From the NCBI GenBank assembly GCA_902780135.1, contig CACZEK010000001.1:128663-192662 (forward strand): a stretch of 64,000 nt of DNA, read 5' to 3'. The notes under the pieces were generated by a model. The model was not told the DNA's origin, did no database searches, and saw nothing but the letters and a program-made list of their open reading frames with translations. This DNA comes from an uncultured bacterium. GTDB taxonomy: Bacteria; Verrucomicrobiota; Lentisphaeria; Victivallales; UBA1829. The position numbers and the translations under genes were made by a program. Below, one piece after another: positions 24,004-32,111 of the stretch. Each line of letters opens with the position of its first letter. Within the stretch, counting starts at the first letter, position 1.

Positions 24004-26151
24004 TCAGATTGCCCGGCGGTCCGTTTCCCGGCCCAAGGCATGAGTCAGGTACACACAGCTTTTGCCGTCGGTTTGTGTTATGATGAGTTGCTTGCGGGCG
24101 CGCGTCATCGCGACGTACAGCGCCCGTCTTTCTTCTTCGATCTCTTCCGGGGTCGTCGCCTTCTCCGGCGGGAAGACTCCATCCTGCACCCGGAAGAGGT
24201 AGCAGTAGTCTCTCTCCAAACCTTTCGCGCCGTGGACCGTGGCAAGCGTCAGTTTCGCCTTTGTGTTCCGGTCGCAAGCCGAGATCATCGCGTCGGGATC
24301 CAGTTTGAAATCCATGATGAAACGCTCCGTGCTGTTGGGATAGAAGTGGTGGCGTTCTCTGTCCTCATACTGCTCGGCACAGCTGAGCAGACGGCGCAGG
24401 TCACGAGTCCATTCGGGATCATCGCCATAGCGTTTTTTCAGGATCTTCGAACGCTTGAAATAGGTTATGGTCGCCTCCAGCTGTTCTGCCGGACCGAAGA
24501 ACGACCTGTCGCCGTTCCGGAAAAAATCCGAGAGTTTCGGATTGAGGCGTTCCAGCTTGTCCGCCATCACGAAATGGACGGTTTCCCTGTCGGTGTGACA
24601 TTGCCTGTAGCGGCTCCTTTCCTTTTCGTCCTGCATGGCGGAGAAGCACCTGGAAACGGTCTTCTCTCCCAGCCCCGGATACAGCCCCAGAAAATGACGC
24701 CAGGCGACTTCGTTGCGGGAGTCGCACATCGCCTCCATGGCGGAAAAAACATCCTTGACGTGGGGCCGCTGCAGAAAACTCGCGCCGCCGAGGAAACGGT
24801 ACGGGATCCCGGCTGCCCTGAGCGTGCGTTCCATGACCTGCGCCTGGTCCGCGCTGCGGAACAGCAGCATGATCTCGCCGGGCTGAACGCCCGTCTCCAG
24901 TTTGCTCCGGACGGATCTCAGCACGAAATCCGCCTCGTCCTGTTCGGATTGAAACGTGTAGACTTTCGGGCCGCTGCAGTTTTCCCCGGAATGCGCCGTC
25001 AAAGGCATGTCGTATTCGATGCCGGACGCCTTCAGCAGTCCGTTGGCGGCGGCCGCGATCTCCTGCGAGGAACGGAAGTTCCCGGTCAGTCGCAGCGTGA
25101 CGCTTCCCGGAAACATCCTGCGGAAGCCGCGGACATTTTCGGGACCGGCGTCCCCGGCCGGACAGACGCTCTGGGCGGCATCCCCCGTGCAGAACAGACT
25201 GGATGACGGGCAGACCGCCCGCAGGAACGCCCAGTGAACGGGAGCGGCGTCCTGGATCCCGTCGACGAGGATGTGGAGATACTTTTTCCGGACCTGCCTG
25301 CGCAGGTTGAACATTTCATGGTCGCAAGGGTGCTTGACGAACGCCTCGTAATCCTCCGCCAGCTTGCGGGAAACAGTTTCATCCAGAGCATGCGCCGTCT
25401 CGGACAGGATATCATCGAAGTCGAGTTCGTGATGCTCGATCTTGTATTTTGCATACATCCCGGCGAGCTTGACCACGAGGTCCTTCGTCTCCGGGTGCGC
25501 CGGCGGATTCTGCCTGCAGTATTCCTCGACGTCGATCATGCGGCGGGCGGCACAGGAGAAAATGCGGCACAGCTCGTCGACGTCCGGCACAAGACGCTTG
25601 CGTTCATCTTCCGGGAGATCAAGCCCGTCCCGGAGTCTTCCGAGGAGGACGCGCTGGTCGTCGCGGTCGATCAGTTTATCATCCCCCACATACCCGCGCG
25701 GCGGAAAAGAGGCGCAGAATTCGCGCATCCCCTGCAGGAAGAAACGCTGAAACGTTCCGATGAACATTTTGTTGCCCAGCCCGGCGGCCAGGATGTTGAG
25801 GCGCTTCGTGATCTCTCTTGCGCACGCGCTCGAAAAAGTCAGGATCGCGATGTTTTCCGCAGGGACATGGACCTCCCTGTGCAGATAAAGAGCACGCGCG
25901 ACCAGCGTTCTGGTCTTCCCGGTCCCGGCCCCGCCGGTCACCAGGACCGCTCCGGAGCCGTCGCGATAGTATGCGGCGCGCTCCTGTTCCGGGGTAAGCG
26001 AGGCGTCCAGACGTTTCGGAGCGTTTGCCGTCGCGCTCATGCCGGATCGCCGCAGGCATCTTTCGCAGAACAGTTCTCCGCTGGCCGCCAGCTTTTTCTC
26101 ATCGACCCGGGTCTCGTGGCCGCATGCTTTGCAGATATAGACGTATCCCAT
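24004..26151 (-). CDS. UvrD/Rep-like SF1 helicase with zinc knuckle and altered motif II
   Basis: 715 residues from the ATG at 26151. A four-Cys knuckle (Cys7, Cys10, Cys29, Cys32) precedes an SF1A helicase: Walker A GGAGTGKT (73-80), motif Ia ILTFSSACAREI, motif IV-like LTGNFRSS, motif V/VI TVHGAKGLE and YVAMTRARKQL. Motif II reads LVDGIQD (297-301) where the family has DExxD; the catalytic Glu is Gly298 (codon GGG at 25258-25260). Motif III is GDAAQSV instead of GDxxQSI. ATP hydrolysis may therefore be impaired, giving a DNA sensor or clamp rather than a motor, or another acidic residue compensates. It sits between TolQ-like and MoxR genes. Confidence 0.83.
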   Translation of the reverse strand: MGYVYICKACGHETRVDEKKLAASGELFCERCLRRSGMSATANAPKRLDASLTPEQERAAYYRDGSGAVLVTGGAGTGKTRTLVARALYLHREVHVPAENIAILTFSSACAREITKRLNILAAGLGNKMFIGTFQRFFLQGMREFCASFPPRGYVGDDKLIDRDDQRVLLGRLRDGLDLPEDERKRLVPDVDELCRIFSCAARRMIDVEEYCRQNPPAHPETKDLVVKLAGMYAKYKIEHHELDFDDILSETAHALDETVSRKLAEDYEAFVKHPCDHEMFNLRRQVRKKYLHILVDGIQDAAPVHWAFLRAVCPSSSLFCTGDAAQSVCPAGDAGPENVRGFRRMFPGSVTLRLTGNFRSSQEIAAAANGLLKASGIEYDMPLTAHSGENCSGPKVYTFQSEQDEADFVLRSVRSKLETGVQPGEIMLLFRSADQAQVMERTLRAAGIPYRFLGGASFLQRPHVKDVFSAMEAMCDSRNEVAWRHFLGLYPGLGEKTVSRCFSAMQDEKERSRYRQCHTDRETVHFVMADKLERLNPKLSDFFRNGDRSFFGPAEQLEATITYFKRSKILKKRYGDDPEWTRDLRRLLSCAEQYEDRERHHFYPNSTERFIMDFKLDPDAMISACDRNTKAKLTLATVHGAKGLERDYCYLFRVQDGVFPPEKATTPEEIEEERRALYVAMTRARKQLIITQTDGKSCVYLTHALGRETDRRAI

Positions 26152-26156
26152 GCCGG

Positions 26157-26981
26157 TTACACCCTGCTGTCGGTGCCGGTTTTTCCGTTCTTTGCGACGG
26201 CACAACAGCATTCCCTGACAAATCCGGCCTTTCCTTCACCCTGAGACCGGACAAGGAATCCCTCTTCCGGCATCCCGGCCTGCCCGAAAGGCATTTCCGT
26301 GCGGAGTTTTTCGGCAAAAAGGCCGAGCTGCGCAGCGATCATCCCGATGCGGGACGAAATGAGCCTGGTCCCGGCAAAAGCCGGAAATGCCGCAAGACAC
26401 GTGATCGTCAGGGGCAGGAGTGCGACTGAGACGCCATCGGCGAGCGGCTGGATATCGGAACAGCCCGCCTGCGCGAACCTGGCGAACGCGATCAGTATCC
26501 CCCAGAGCAGACCGAAAACGCCGAGGCACAGGCTGTCAACGACCACAGTCTTCAGGAAAAAGCCGCGCCTGTTCAGGGCGTCACATTGTCTTTTTATCGC
26601 ATTGTCCATAGCCGCGCGAACCTTGTATTCCATGAAGCTCCGGGCATGGCATCCGGTTCCGGCAGACTCCGGACCGGGCAGCGAATCCAGGCACATGCGG
26701 GCCGCAAGGTACACGGCCGCCGCAAAAGAGTCCGAAGACTCTGCCTTTTTCCTCAGTTCAGGCGTGCCGATGTCCCTGTCGGAAAAAAACCGCAGAAACC
26801 GCCGGTTCGCCTCGAACGCCCGGTGCAGGGAGAGCGCTTTGTCCAGCATGATGATCCAGACGGCGAGCGAGACGAGCAGGAGCAGGACACAGACCGCCTG
26901 CAGAACGGAATCGCCGGCTTTGAATATATAAACGAGATCGTTTGCCGCCAGAACGGACGGGCTTGAACAGAATGATACCAT
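26157..26981 (-). CDS. MotA/TolQ/ExbB-like membrane protein
   Basis: 274 residues from the ATG at 26981 with an excellent GGGAGGT. Three hydrophobic helices: about 24-46, then the pair about 145-172 (SLCLGVFGLLWGILIAF) and 185-210 (VALLPLTITCLAAFPAFAG). Their spacing and the cytoplasmic loop match the TolQ/ExbB proton-channel subunit. No ExbD/TolR or OmpA-like partner gene is nearby, which is unusual. It sits 2 nt after the GTPase gene and 5 nt before the UvrD-like gene, so a membrane force or signal role linked to the GTPase is possible (inference). Confidence 0.68.
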   Translation of the reverse strand: MVSFCSSPSVLAANDLVYIFKAGDSVLQAVCVLLLLVSLAVWIIMLDKALSLHRAFEANRRFLRFFSDRDIGTPELRKKAESSDSFAAAVYLAARMCLDSLPGPESAGTGCHARSFMEYKVRAAMDNAIKRQCDALNRRGFFLKTVVVDSLCLGVFGLLWGILIAFARFAQAGCSDIQPLADGVSVALLPLTITCLAAFPAFAGTRLISSRIGMIAAQLGLFAEKLRTEMPFGQAGMPEEGFLVRSQGEGKAGFVRECCCAVAKNGKTGTDSRV

Positions 26982-26983
26982 TT

Positions 26984-29539
26984 TTACCTCCCATCCCGGG
27001 AATCGTCTTCGTCCTCGACGGGCTTCCATTCGCGTTTCTTCGCCTCGCGTTCCTCTTCCAGGAACGTTTCGCGGAGTTCGGTCTCGTTCAGCTTCATGTC
27101 GGACTCAAAGTACGCCTGAGCGGCCTTGCCGACGCCGTAGGTAATGCCCGCGGCAATCGGAATCTTCAGGATTGGCAGCATGCTGGCGGCGAGCTTGCCC
27201 GCAAGCGAACCGCCGGCGCATCCGAGGAGCATGGTGATGACGGTCTCGTCCACCGGGATGCCATAGAGTTCGGCCAGACGGTAGATCATGTACGTTTCGT
27301 TGGCGATGAGCGGCACGATGTCTACGAGGGGGATCGGAACGAGGGCGATGGCAGCGGCGCGTCCGGCAGCCCAGTTGATGAAGCTGTCGGCCTCGTCGGC
27401 GACGCGTTCGCGCCACTCGTCGAGCATGGAGTCGTAATATTCCTGCCAGCGGTCCTGGAACGCCTCGATCTCGTTCTCCGCGGCCGCCATGGCATCCATG
27501 CTCATGGCGCGCGCCTTGGCGATGAGCTGGGCGAGTCCGGTCCTGTTCTCGGCGGAAACGAGCACGATCTGCTCGCGCGGCAGGAGCTGCAGAAGCTCGT
27601 CCATCATGCTTTCGATCTGCTCCTTGCGCATGAGCTCGCTCTTCGTGACGACCAGCAGCATGTTTTTCCGGAACGTCTTGATGAGCCTGGCGTCCGTGTC
27701 CTGAACACGCGCGCCGGAGCCGTCGATGCAGTACCACACGTTATGGATCAGGTTGCCGCTCTCCTCGGTTTCGAGACGGTTCATCATCTCGTCGAGGATG
27801 AAGTCGACGTAGTCGTCCACGCTCTGCGCCCCGGGGTTCATCCCCTCGGAGTCGATGAAGTTGGCCGCGTCGGTCCCGTACACATGGAATCCCTGCGTGG
27901 TGGCGCGGCCGTCGCCGATGGCGCTGTCCGGCACGACGCCATGGTGCGTGACCGCCTGGATGAGCGAGGTCTTTCCGACGCCGGTTTTTCCGCAGACGAG
28001 GATGTTCGGCTTCATGTTCATCCCTTCCTTGTACGTTTCGAGATACTGTTTGAAGAGCTCCAGGTCGAATCCGAGGCCGGGCAGAGGCGCACATCTGATG
28101 CGGGCGACGGCGTAGGCTTCGAAGTTGTTCCGGCAGAAATGACCAAGCGCACCGGCGAGCGTACCGTAGCTGTTGCCGTCGAGTTCGCCGTCGTCGTCGC
28201 GAACCGCATCCGGCACCTCGGCATCGGAAAGGACGGACTCCACGAAAGCGACCGCGTCTTCTTTGATTTCCCTGCCGTACAGGCCGTAGAGGACGGATAG
28301 CTTCGCGAGGAGTTCGACCAGCACGACGGACAACTTCGCCTTCACGTCGTTCCACTGCGACGAACCGTCGCCGGATTCCTTGTCGGTCAGCTTGGATTCC
28401 CCCTTCACGGCCTTCGCCTTTTCGATGGCCTCGGAGACGATCGCGACCGCGCGGTCCTTCTTGTCCGCGACTCTCGCCGCCTTCGCCTCGCGGTCGATGC
28501 TCTGCGCCGCCATGAAGGCGTCGCGGTAGGCCGCGGGAAGCATGGCATGGCTGAGCTCGACAAGCTCCTTGCAGCCGACTGCGCCGCCCTCGGAGTCGGA
28601 CACCTCGATGATGTGTTCCTCCGGCACGCCCGCCTTCAGCAGTTCTTCGCGGATCGCCTTTGCCTGCGCAGGCTTCGTGATGTCCTTCTTGCTGATCACG
28701 GCGATCACGTCGTCGAACGTGAAGATGTCCTTCATGAGGCCGACGTCGCAGTCCGTCACGCGGGCGCCGTTCCCCTGGATCAGATACCACACCAGGTGGA
28801 TGTGCTCGTCCACGTTCGGATCGTCCTGGCAGCTCGACACGAATTCACGCATCATCTCGCTGAACTCTTCTTCCTTCTCGCCGAGCTCAAGACCGCGCGA
28901 ATCCCACAGCCGGATGGATTCGTTTTCGTAGCTGTCGAAGTCGATCCGGCAGGGTTTTCCGTTGCTGATGCCCGCCTGTGGCACGATCTCGCCGCCGAGC
29001 ACGGTGCGGATGAGGGACGTTTTGCCGCATCCCGTGTACCCCGCCACGAGGATGTTCGGGCGTTTGCTGAAGGACGCCGCTTCGTCGAATTTGTTTTCGA
29101 ATTCCTGCTTGAAGTTCACGCTGTTCATGATTGATCTCCAAATGTTTTGTTTTCGGGTTTGGTTTTTCGCGGCCCGGCTTGTTTCCGGGATGCCGTTTCC
29201 TTTGCCAAGGCGGCAAAAAATGCGTTCCAGCTCCTCGAATTGGGCGTTGTAGATTTCCAGTTTCTCCAGCACGGACGCCCCGTCCGAAACAGGAAAGACC
29301 TGAATCGGGTTCCGGTAAATCGTGCCGATGTCACGGACGATCTCCTGGAGCTTCTCCCGGTACTGACCGGAAAGAAGCCCGATCTTCTTTTCGGACGATG
29401 CGGCGCTGGCCCCGGCGGACTGAAGCATGCACGACATTGCGGCCCTGCACAGTTTCAGGTAAAGCGTCTCCGCCTCATCCATCTCCGCCCGGATGTCCTT
29501 CAGGATCCGGGCGTAAAGCGTTTGAATGTCTGTTTTCAT
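26984..29539 (-). CDS. Tandem-GTPase protein with C-terminal DUF697-like membrane domain
   Basis: 851 residues from the ATG at 29539. The ATG at 29128 (codon 138, GGAG upstream) is a serious alternative that would drop the N-terminal helical region. Two homologous G domains follow: G1 GYTGCGKT (167-174) with WDSRG as G3, and G1 GKTGVGKT (517-524) with FIDSEG as G3. Both share a WY(L/C)I(Q/D)G(N/S)GARV element, so the protein arose by internal duplication. The C-terminal about 110 residues (IALVPIPLVDIVPLIANE) resemble the DUF697 membrane-associated domain of Era/dynamin-like GTPases. First gene of the five-gene operon from promoter F. Probably membrane-associated; function unknown. Confidence 0.75.
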   Translation of the reverse strand: MKTDIQTLYARILKDIRAEMDEAETLYLKLCRAAMSCMLQSAGASAASSEKKIGLLSGQYREKLQEIVRDIGTIYRNPIQVFPVSDGASVLEKLEIYNAQFEELERIFCRLGKGNGIPETSRAAKNQTRKQNIWRSIMNSVNFKQEFENKFDEAASFSKRPNILVAGYTGCGKTSLIRTVLGGEIVPQAGISNGKPCRIDFDSYENESIRLWDSRGLELGEKEEEFSEMMREFVSSCQDDPNVDEHIHLVWYLIQGNGARVTDCDVGLMKDIFTFDDVIAVISKKDITKPAQAKAIREELLKAGVPEEHIIEVSDSEGGAVGCKELVELSHAMLPAAYRDAFMAAQSIDREAKAARVADKKDRAVAIVSEAIEKAKAVKGESKLTDKESGDGSSQWNDVKAKLSVVLVELLAKLSVLYGLYGREIKEDAVAFVESVLSDAEVPDAVRDDDGELDGNSYGTLAGALGHFCRNNFEAYAVARIRCAPLPGLGFDLELFKQYLETYKEGMNMKPNILVCGKTGVGKTSLIQAVTHHGVVPDSAIGDGRATTQGFHVYGTDAANFIDSEGMNPGAQSVDDYVDFILDEMMNRLETEESGNLIHNVWYCIDGSGARVQDTDARLIKTFRKNMLLVVTKSELMRKEQIESMMDELLQLLPREQIVLVSAENRTGLAQLIAKARAMSMDAMAAAENEIEAFQDRWQEYYDSMLDEWRERVADEADSFINWAAGRAAAIALVPIPLVDIVPLIANETYMIYRLAELYGIPVDETVITMLLGCAGGSLAGKLAASMLPILKIPIAAGITYGVGKAAQAYFESDMKLNETELRETFLEEEREAKKREWKPVEDEDDSRDGR

Positions 29540-29653
29540 GGGTTGCGGCTCTTTCTTTCTGTTGAATCGTTCTGTCTCTCGAAACATGCCCCGACAGGCA
29601 CGGTTTGAGTTTGCCGGACAGTTCGTTGACGGGATATGTCCGCTACTTGCCTT

Positions 29654-29687
29654 AAGATACACCCCGGCATACGACAAGGGATGTCAT
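29654..29687 (-). promoter_or_regulatory. Atypical promoter F (ATGACA-N22-TATCTT) for the GTPase operon
   Basis: Minus strand: GTATGACA with ATGACA at 29682-29687, 22 nt, TATCTT (29654-29659). The second box TTGTCGTATG ends 8 nt before the -10; the GTATG words start 17 nt apart exactly as in promoter E. No conventional -35. Confidence 0.58.
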
Positions 29688-29736
29688 ACGTGCCGGACCC
29701 CTGGCGGGCTTTCCCGATTAAATTGCCGCCACGCCC

Positions 29737-29765
29737 TTGAAATACCCGCGAAGTCTGTGTATATT
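29737..29765 (+). promoter_or_regulatory. Promoter for the secreted metallopeptidase gene
   Basis: TTGAAA (29737-29742), 17 nt, TATATT (29760-29765) followed by ATCG; about 70 nt leader. It is divergent from promoter F. Confidence 0.55.
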
Positions 29766-29836
29766 ATCGCGGAAAGCATCGGTCCGTCGGACATTGTTCC
29801 GCCGCAAAACCATACAATAAACGTTTTTCAGATACC

Positions 29837-31531
29837 ATGAGACGGATTCTAACAGCATTGTGCATCGCGGCATTGTTCGTCGCGTGCGGCATCCCGGCGT
29901 TTGCGCAGGGCGGGTTCGGCGGACAACGCGGATTCGGAGGCCCCGGCGTCGGACGCGGCGGCAATTCCGGCGGCGGACGCGGCGGCAATTCCGGCGGCGG
30001 ACGCGGCGGCAATTTCGGCGGCGGCATGGGCGGATTCCCCGGCGGCGGTTTCGGAGGTCCCGGCTTCGGCGGTCCCGGATTCGGGCAGGACCGTCCGTCC
30101 GCGGCGGACACGGCGGCGAGCCCGGAAACGGACTGGAAGAAACGCGCGTTCGGCGCCGGACAGTACGACACCTCCGCGTTCATGGCGGGCGAGATCTACG
30201 TCAACGTCGTGCTGTTCGAATCCAACGGCAAGACCGATCCCGACACCGAAAACTGGAGCAAGGACGAGATCGAAAAGATCGTCGCCCACGTGAAGGAAGC
30301 CTGCGCGTGGTGGGAGGAAATGTGGAAACGGAAAAACTACCTCGGCAAGCTGCATTTCACGGTCGGCACGGAACACGCGGACACGCCGTTTCAGACCGCC
30401 TACGAACCGATCACGCACGGCGCGTACCGCGACGACCGTCTCTGGATCGGCGAATTCCTGAACTCGCTCGGCTACACCGGCGACAAGAACCGGATGCTGT
30501 ACCGGTACACCAACGACACCATCGTGAAACACGATGCCCATTTCGCGTTCACGATCTTCGTAGTGAAGGCGGACAACGACCGCGACCACTATTTTTCGGA
30601 CAATTACCGGTCTTACACCCTGGGGCGGCAATACGAGGGCGTTTCCGACACCTATATCCTCGTGGCGTACTCCAAAGCCTATGACTGGTATTCCTCCCAG
30701 TCCTTCGCGCACGAAATGGCGCACATCTTCGGCGCGGCCGACGAGTATCCGGGGCAAGGCAGGTATACGGACCGCGCCGGGTATTACGGCGTGCAGAACA
30801 CCAACGCCCCGGACGGCAATCCGAACCGGAACGGCATCGTGCCCAGCCTGATGAACAGTTCGATCTCGACGGCGTTCGAACGGCACGTCACCTCGCCGCA
30901 GTCGCTTGAAATGATCGGCTGGCGGGATTCCGACGACGACCGGATCATCGACGTGCTGGACGCGCCGATCGACGTCACGGATTTCTCGTCGAAGATGAAA
31001 CTTTCCGATTCGACCTACGAGTTCACCGGCACGTTCACTGTGCGGAAGGTCCCGAACTACAACAACACGAAGTCGATCACGATCAATTCCGTGGATAAAC
31101 TGCTGTATCGTTACGGCGAGTCCGGCGAGTGGAAACAGGTCAACGACAAGGACTGGGGCGAGGAAAGCAGGACCGTTTCCCACCAGTTCAAACTCCCGAA
31201 GAACGCCGTGCTGCAGTGGAAGGTCGTCGACGCGGACGGCACCGCCGAATCGAAAACGTACACCATCGGCGGCGTGCGCGATCCGAAGGCCGGGATCAAC
31301 CGCGGAACGCATTCCGCGAAGTTCAGTTTCACCCCTGCCACGCCCGACACCGGGATCGTCAAGTACAAACTCCGCGTGGACGACAAGGTCACCGAGCTCG
31401 GCGAACAGACCACCTATACGCTCTCCGGCATCTCGAACGGCAGGCACACATGGGCGGTCCAGGGGGTCTACACCGACGGATCCGTCACCGACTGGCTCCC
31501 CTGCGGATCGTTCACGATGCAGTCGAACTGA
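29837..31531 (+). CDS. Secreted glycine-rich zinc metallopeptidase
   Basis: 564 residues. The signal peptide ends at PAFAQG (about residue 24). Residues about 25-85 are a Gly-rich array (GRGGNSGG units, encoded by three 24-bp tandem repeats). The catalytic region carries HEMAHIFGAADEY, a HExxHxxGxxD motif; Asp as third zinc ligand recalls snapalysin-like metzincins. The C-terminal part consists of beta-sandwich, fibronectin-like segments (about 385-560), probably for binding. Start at 29837 lacks a strong ribosome site but fits the signal peptide. Exported protease of unknown substrate; it stands alone between divergent promoters. Confidence 0.75.
   Translation: MRRILTALCIAALFVACGIPAFAQGGFGGQRGFGGPGVGRGGNSGGGRGGNSGGGRGGNFGGGMGGFPGGGFGGPGFGGPGFGQDRPSAADTAASPETDWKKRAFGAGQYDTSAFMAGEIYVNVVLFESNGKTDPDTENWSKDEIEKIVAHVKEACAWWEEMWKRKNYLGKLHFTVGTEHADTPFQTAYEPITHGAYRDDRLWIGEFLNSLGYTGDKNRMLYRYTNDTIVKHDAHFAFTIFVVKADNDRDHYFSDNYRSYTLGRQYEGVSDTYILVAYSKAYDWYSSQSFAHEMAHIFGAADEYPGQGRYTDRAGYYGVQNTNAPDGNPNRNGIVPSLMNSSISTAFERHVTSPQSLEMIGWRDSDDDRIIDVLDAPIDVTDFSSKMKLSDSTYEFTGTFTVRKVPNYNNTKSITINSVDKLLYRYGESGEWKQVNDKDWGEESRTVSHQFKLPKNAVLQWKVVDADGTAESKTYTIGGVRDPKAGINRGTHSAKFSFTPATPDTGIVKYKLRVDDKVTELGEQTTYTLSGISNGRHTWAVQGVYTDGSVTDWLPCGSFTMQSN
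29951..30022 (+). repeat. Three 24-bp tandem repeats encoding Gly-rich units
   Basis: Unit ggacgcggcggcaattccgg plus cggc, three copies with near-perfect identity, encoding GRGGN(S/F)GG. Coding low-complexity repeat, prone to slippage. Confidence 0.75.
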
Positions 31532-31663
31532 CCGCGCCCCGGCGTGACCGAAAACAACAGCAAGGTTGTGTCGCTTTGTGATGCCTTACACCCGATTTCG
31601 TCTGCAAAAGGGAAATGCCACCGGGCAAAGCTTCAAAAAAACAATAAAGATTCGGTTTCAGAC

Positions 31664-31691
31664 TTGACATCCTGTCAAAGCCTGCTATAGT
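31664..31691 (+). promoter_or_regulatory. Promoter B of the restriction cassette
   Basis: TTGACA (31664-31669), 16 nt, TATAGT (31686-31691) with TGC before the -10. It contains TTGAC-atcct-GTCAA (31664-31678), the same inverted repeat as the promoters at 5908-5935 and 33845-33872. Drives the regulator and endonuclease genes. Confidence 0.7.
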
Positions 31692-31733
31692 ATCCACAAA
31701 CAAATATACATATCGTGTCAACAAAACAGGCCT

Positions 31734-31745
31734 GTCCTATAGGAC
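31734..31745. promoter_or_regulatory. Perfect 12-bp palindrome in the leader of the restriction operon
   Basis: GTCCTATAGGAC, perfectly self-complementary, 36 nt before the regulator start. It may be an operator for the adjacent winged-helix protein; not seen elsewhere by eye. Confidence 0.45.
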
Positions 31746-31781
31746 GGGGATTGCACATCAAATTCAAAGGGGTATAAGGCT

Positions 31782-32111
31782 ATGAAAAAACAAACACAAG
31801 AAACGGGAAAAATAAAAAGAATACATGAAATACTGCAGGCACATAGAGGGAAAGAGAACCCTATTAAATCAGCACAGATTGCTGCATTGTTAGGCATTAA
31901 AGAAGATGATACTCACTCAAGAACACGGGGCTTAATCAAAAAATGTGCAGTGGAATACAATTTGCCGTTGCTCTCAAGCCAAAAAGGATATTTCCTTGCT
32001 AAAACGAAAGAAGAACTAAATCAGTGTCTTCAGAACCTGAATTCAAGAATTGCAGGCATTGAAGAAAGAAAAACAATAATCACCCACAATTTTGAAAGGA
32101 AAAGCAAATGA
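31782..32111 (+). CDS. Winged-helix regulator associated with MjaI-type R-M cassette
   Basis: 109 residues; start 31782 with GGGG(T)ATAAGG upstream. The core (residues about 10-70: HEILQAHRGKENPIKSAQIA then ALLGIKEDDTHSRTRGLIKK) is a winged helix-turn-helix, with a GYFLAKTKEEL wing and a C-terminal helix of about 35 residues. This layout is common in small regulators of phage and R-M operons. Its stop overlaps the endonuclease ATG by 4 nt, so expression is coupled. It may delay endonuclease expression until methylation is complete, like C proteins (inference). Confidence 0.68.
   Translation: MKKQTQETGKIKRIHEILQAHRGKENPIKSAQIAALLGIKEDDTHSRTRGLIKKCAVEYNLPLLSSQKGYFLAKTKEELNQCLQNLNSRIAGIEERKTIITHNFERKSK

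Noticed and set aside
14855..29539. Assignment to Zorya, Druantia or another named defence system
   Set aside because: The TolQ-like protein, helicases and ATPases overlap in type, but hallmark partners such as ZorB or large DruE-like helicases are missing.
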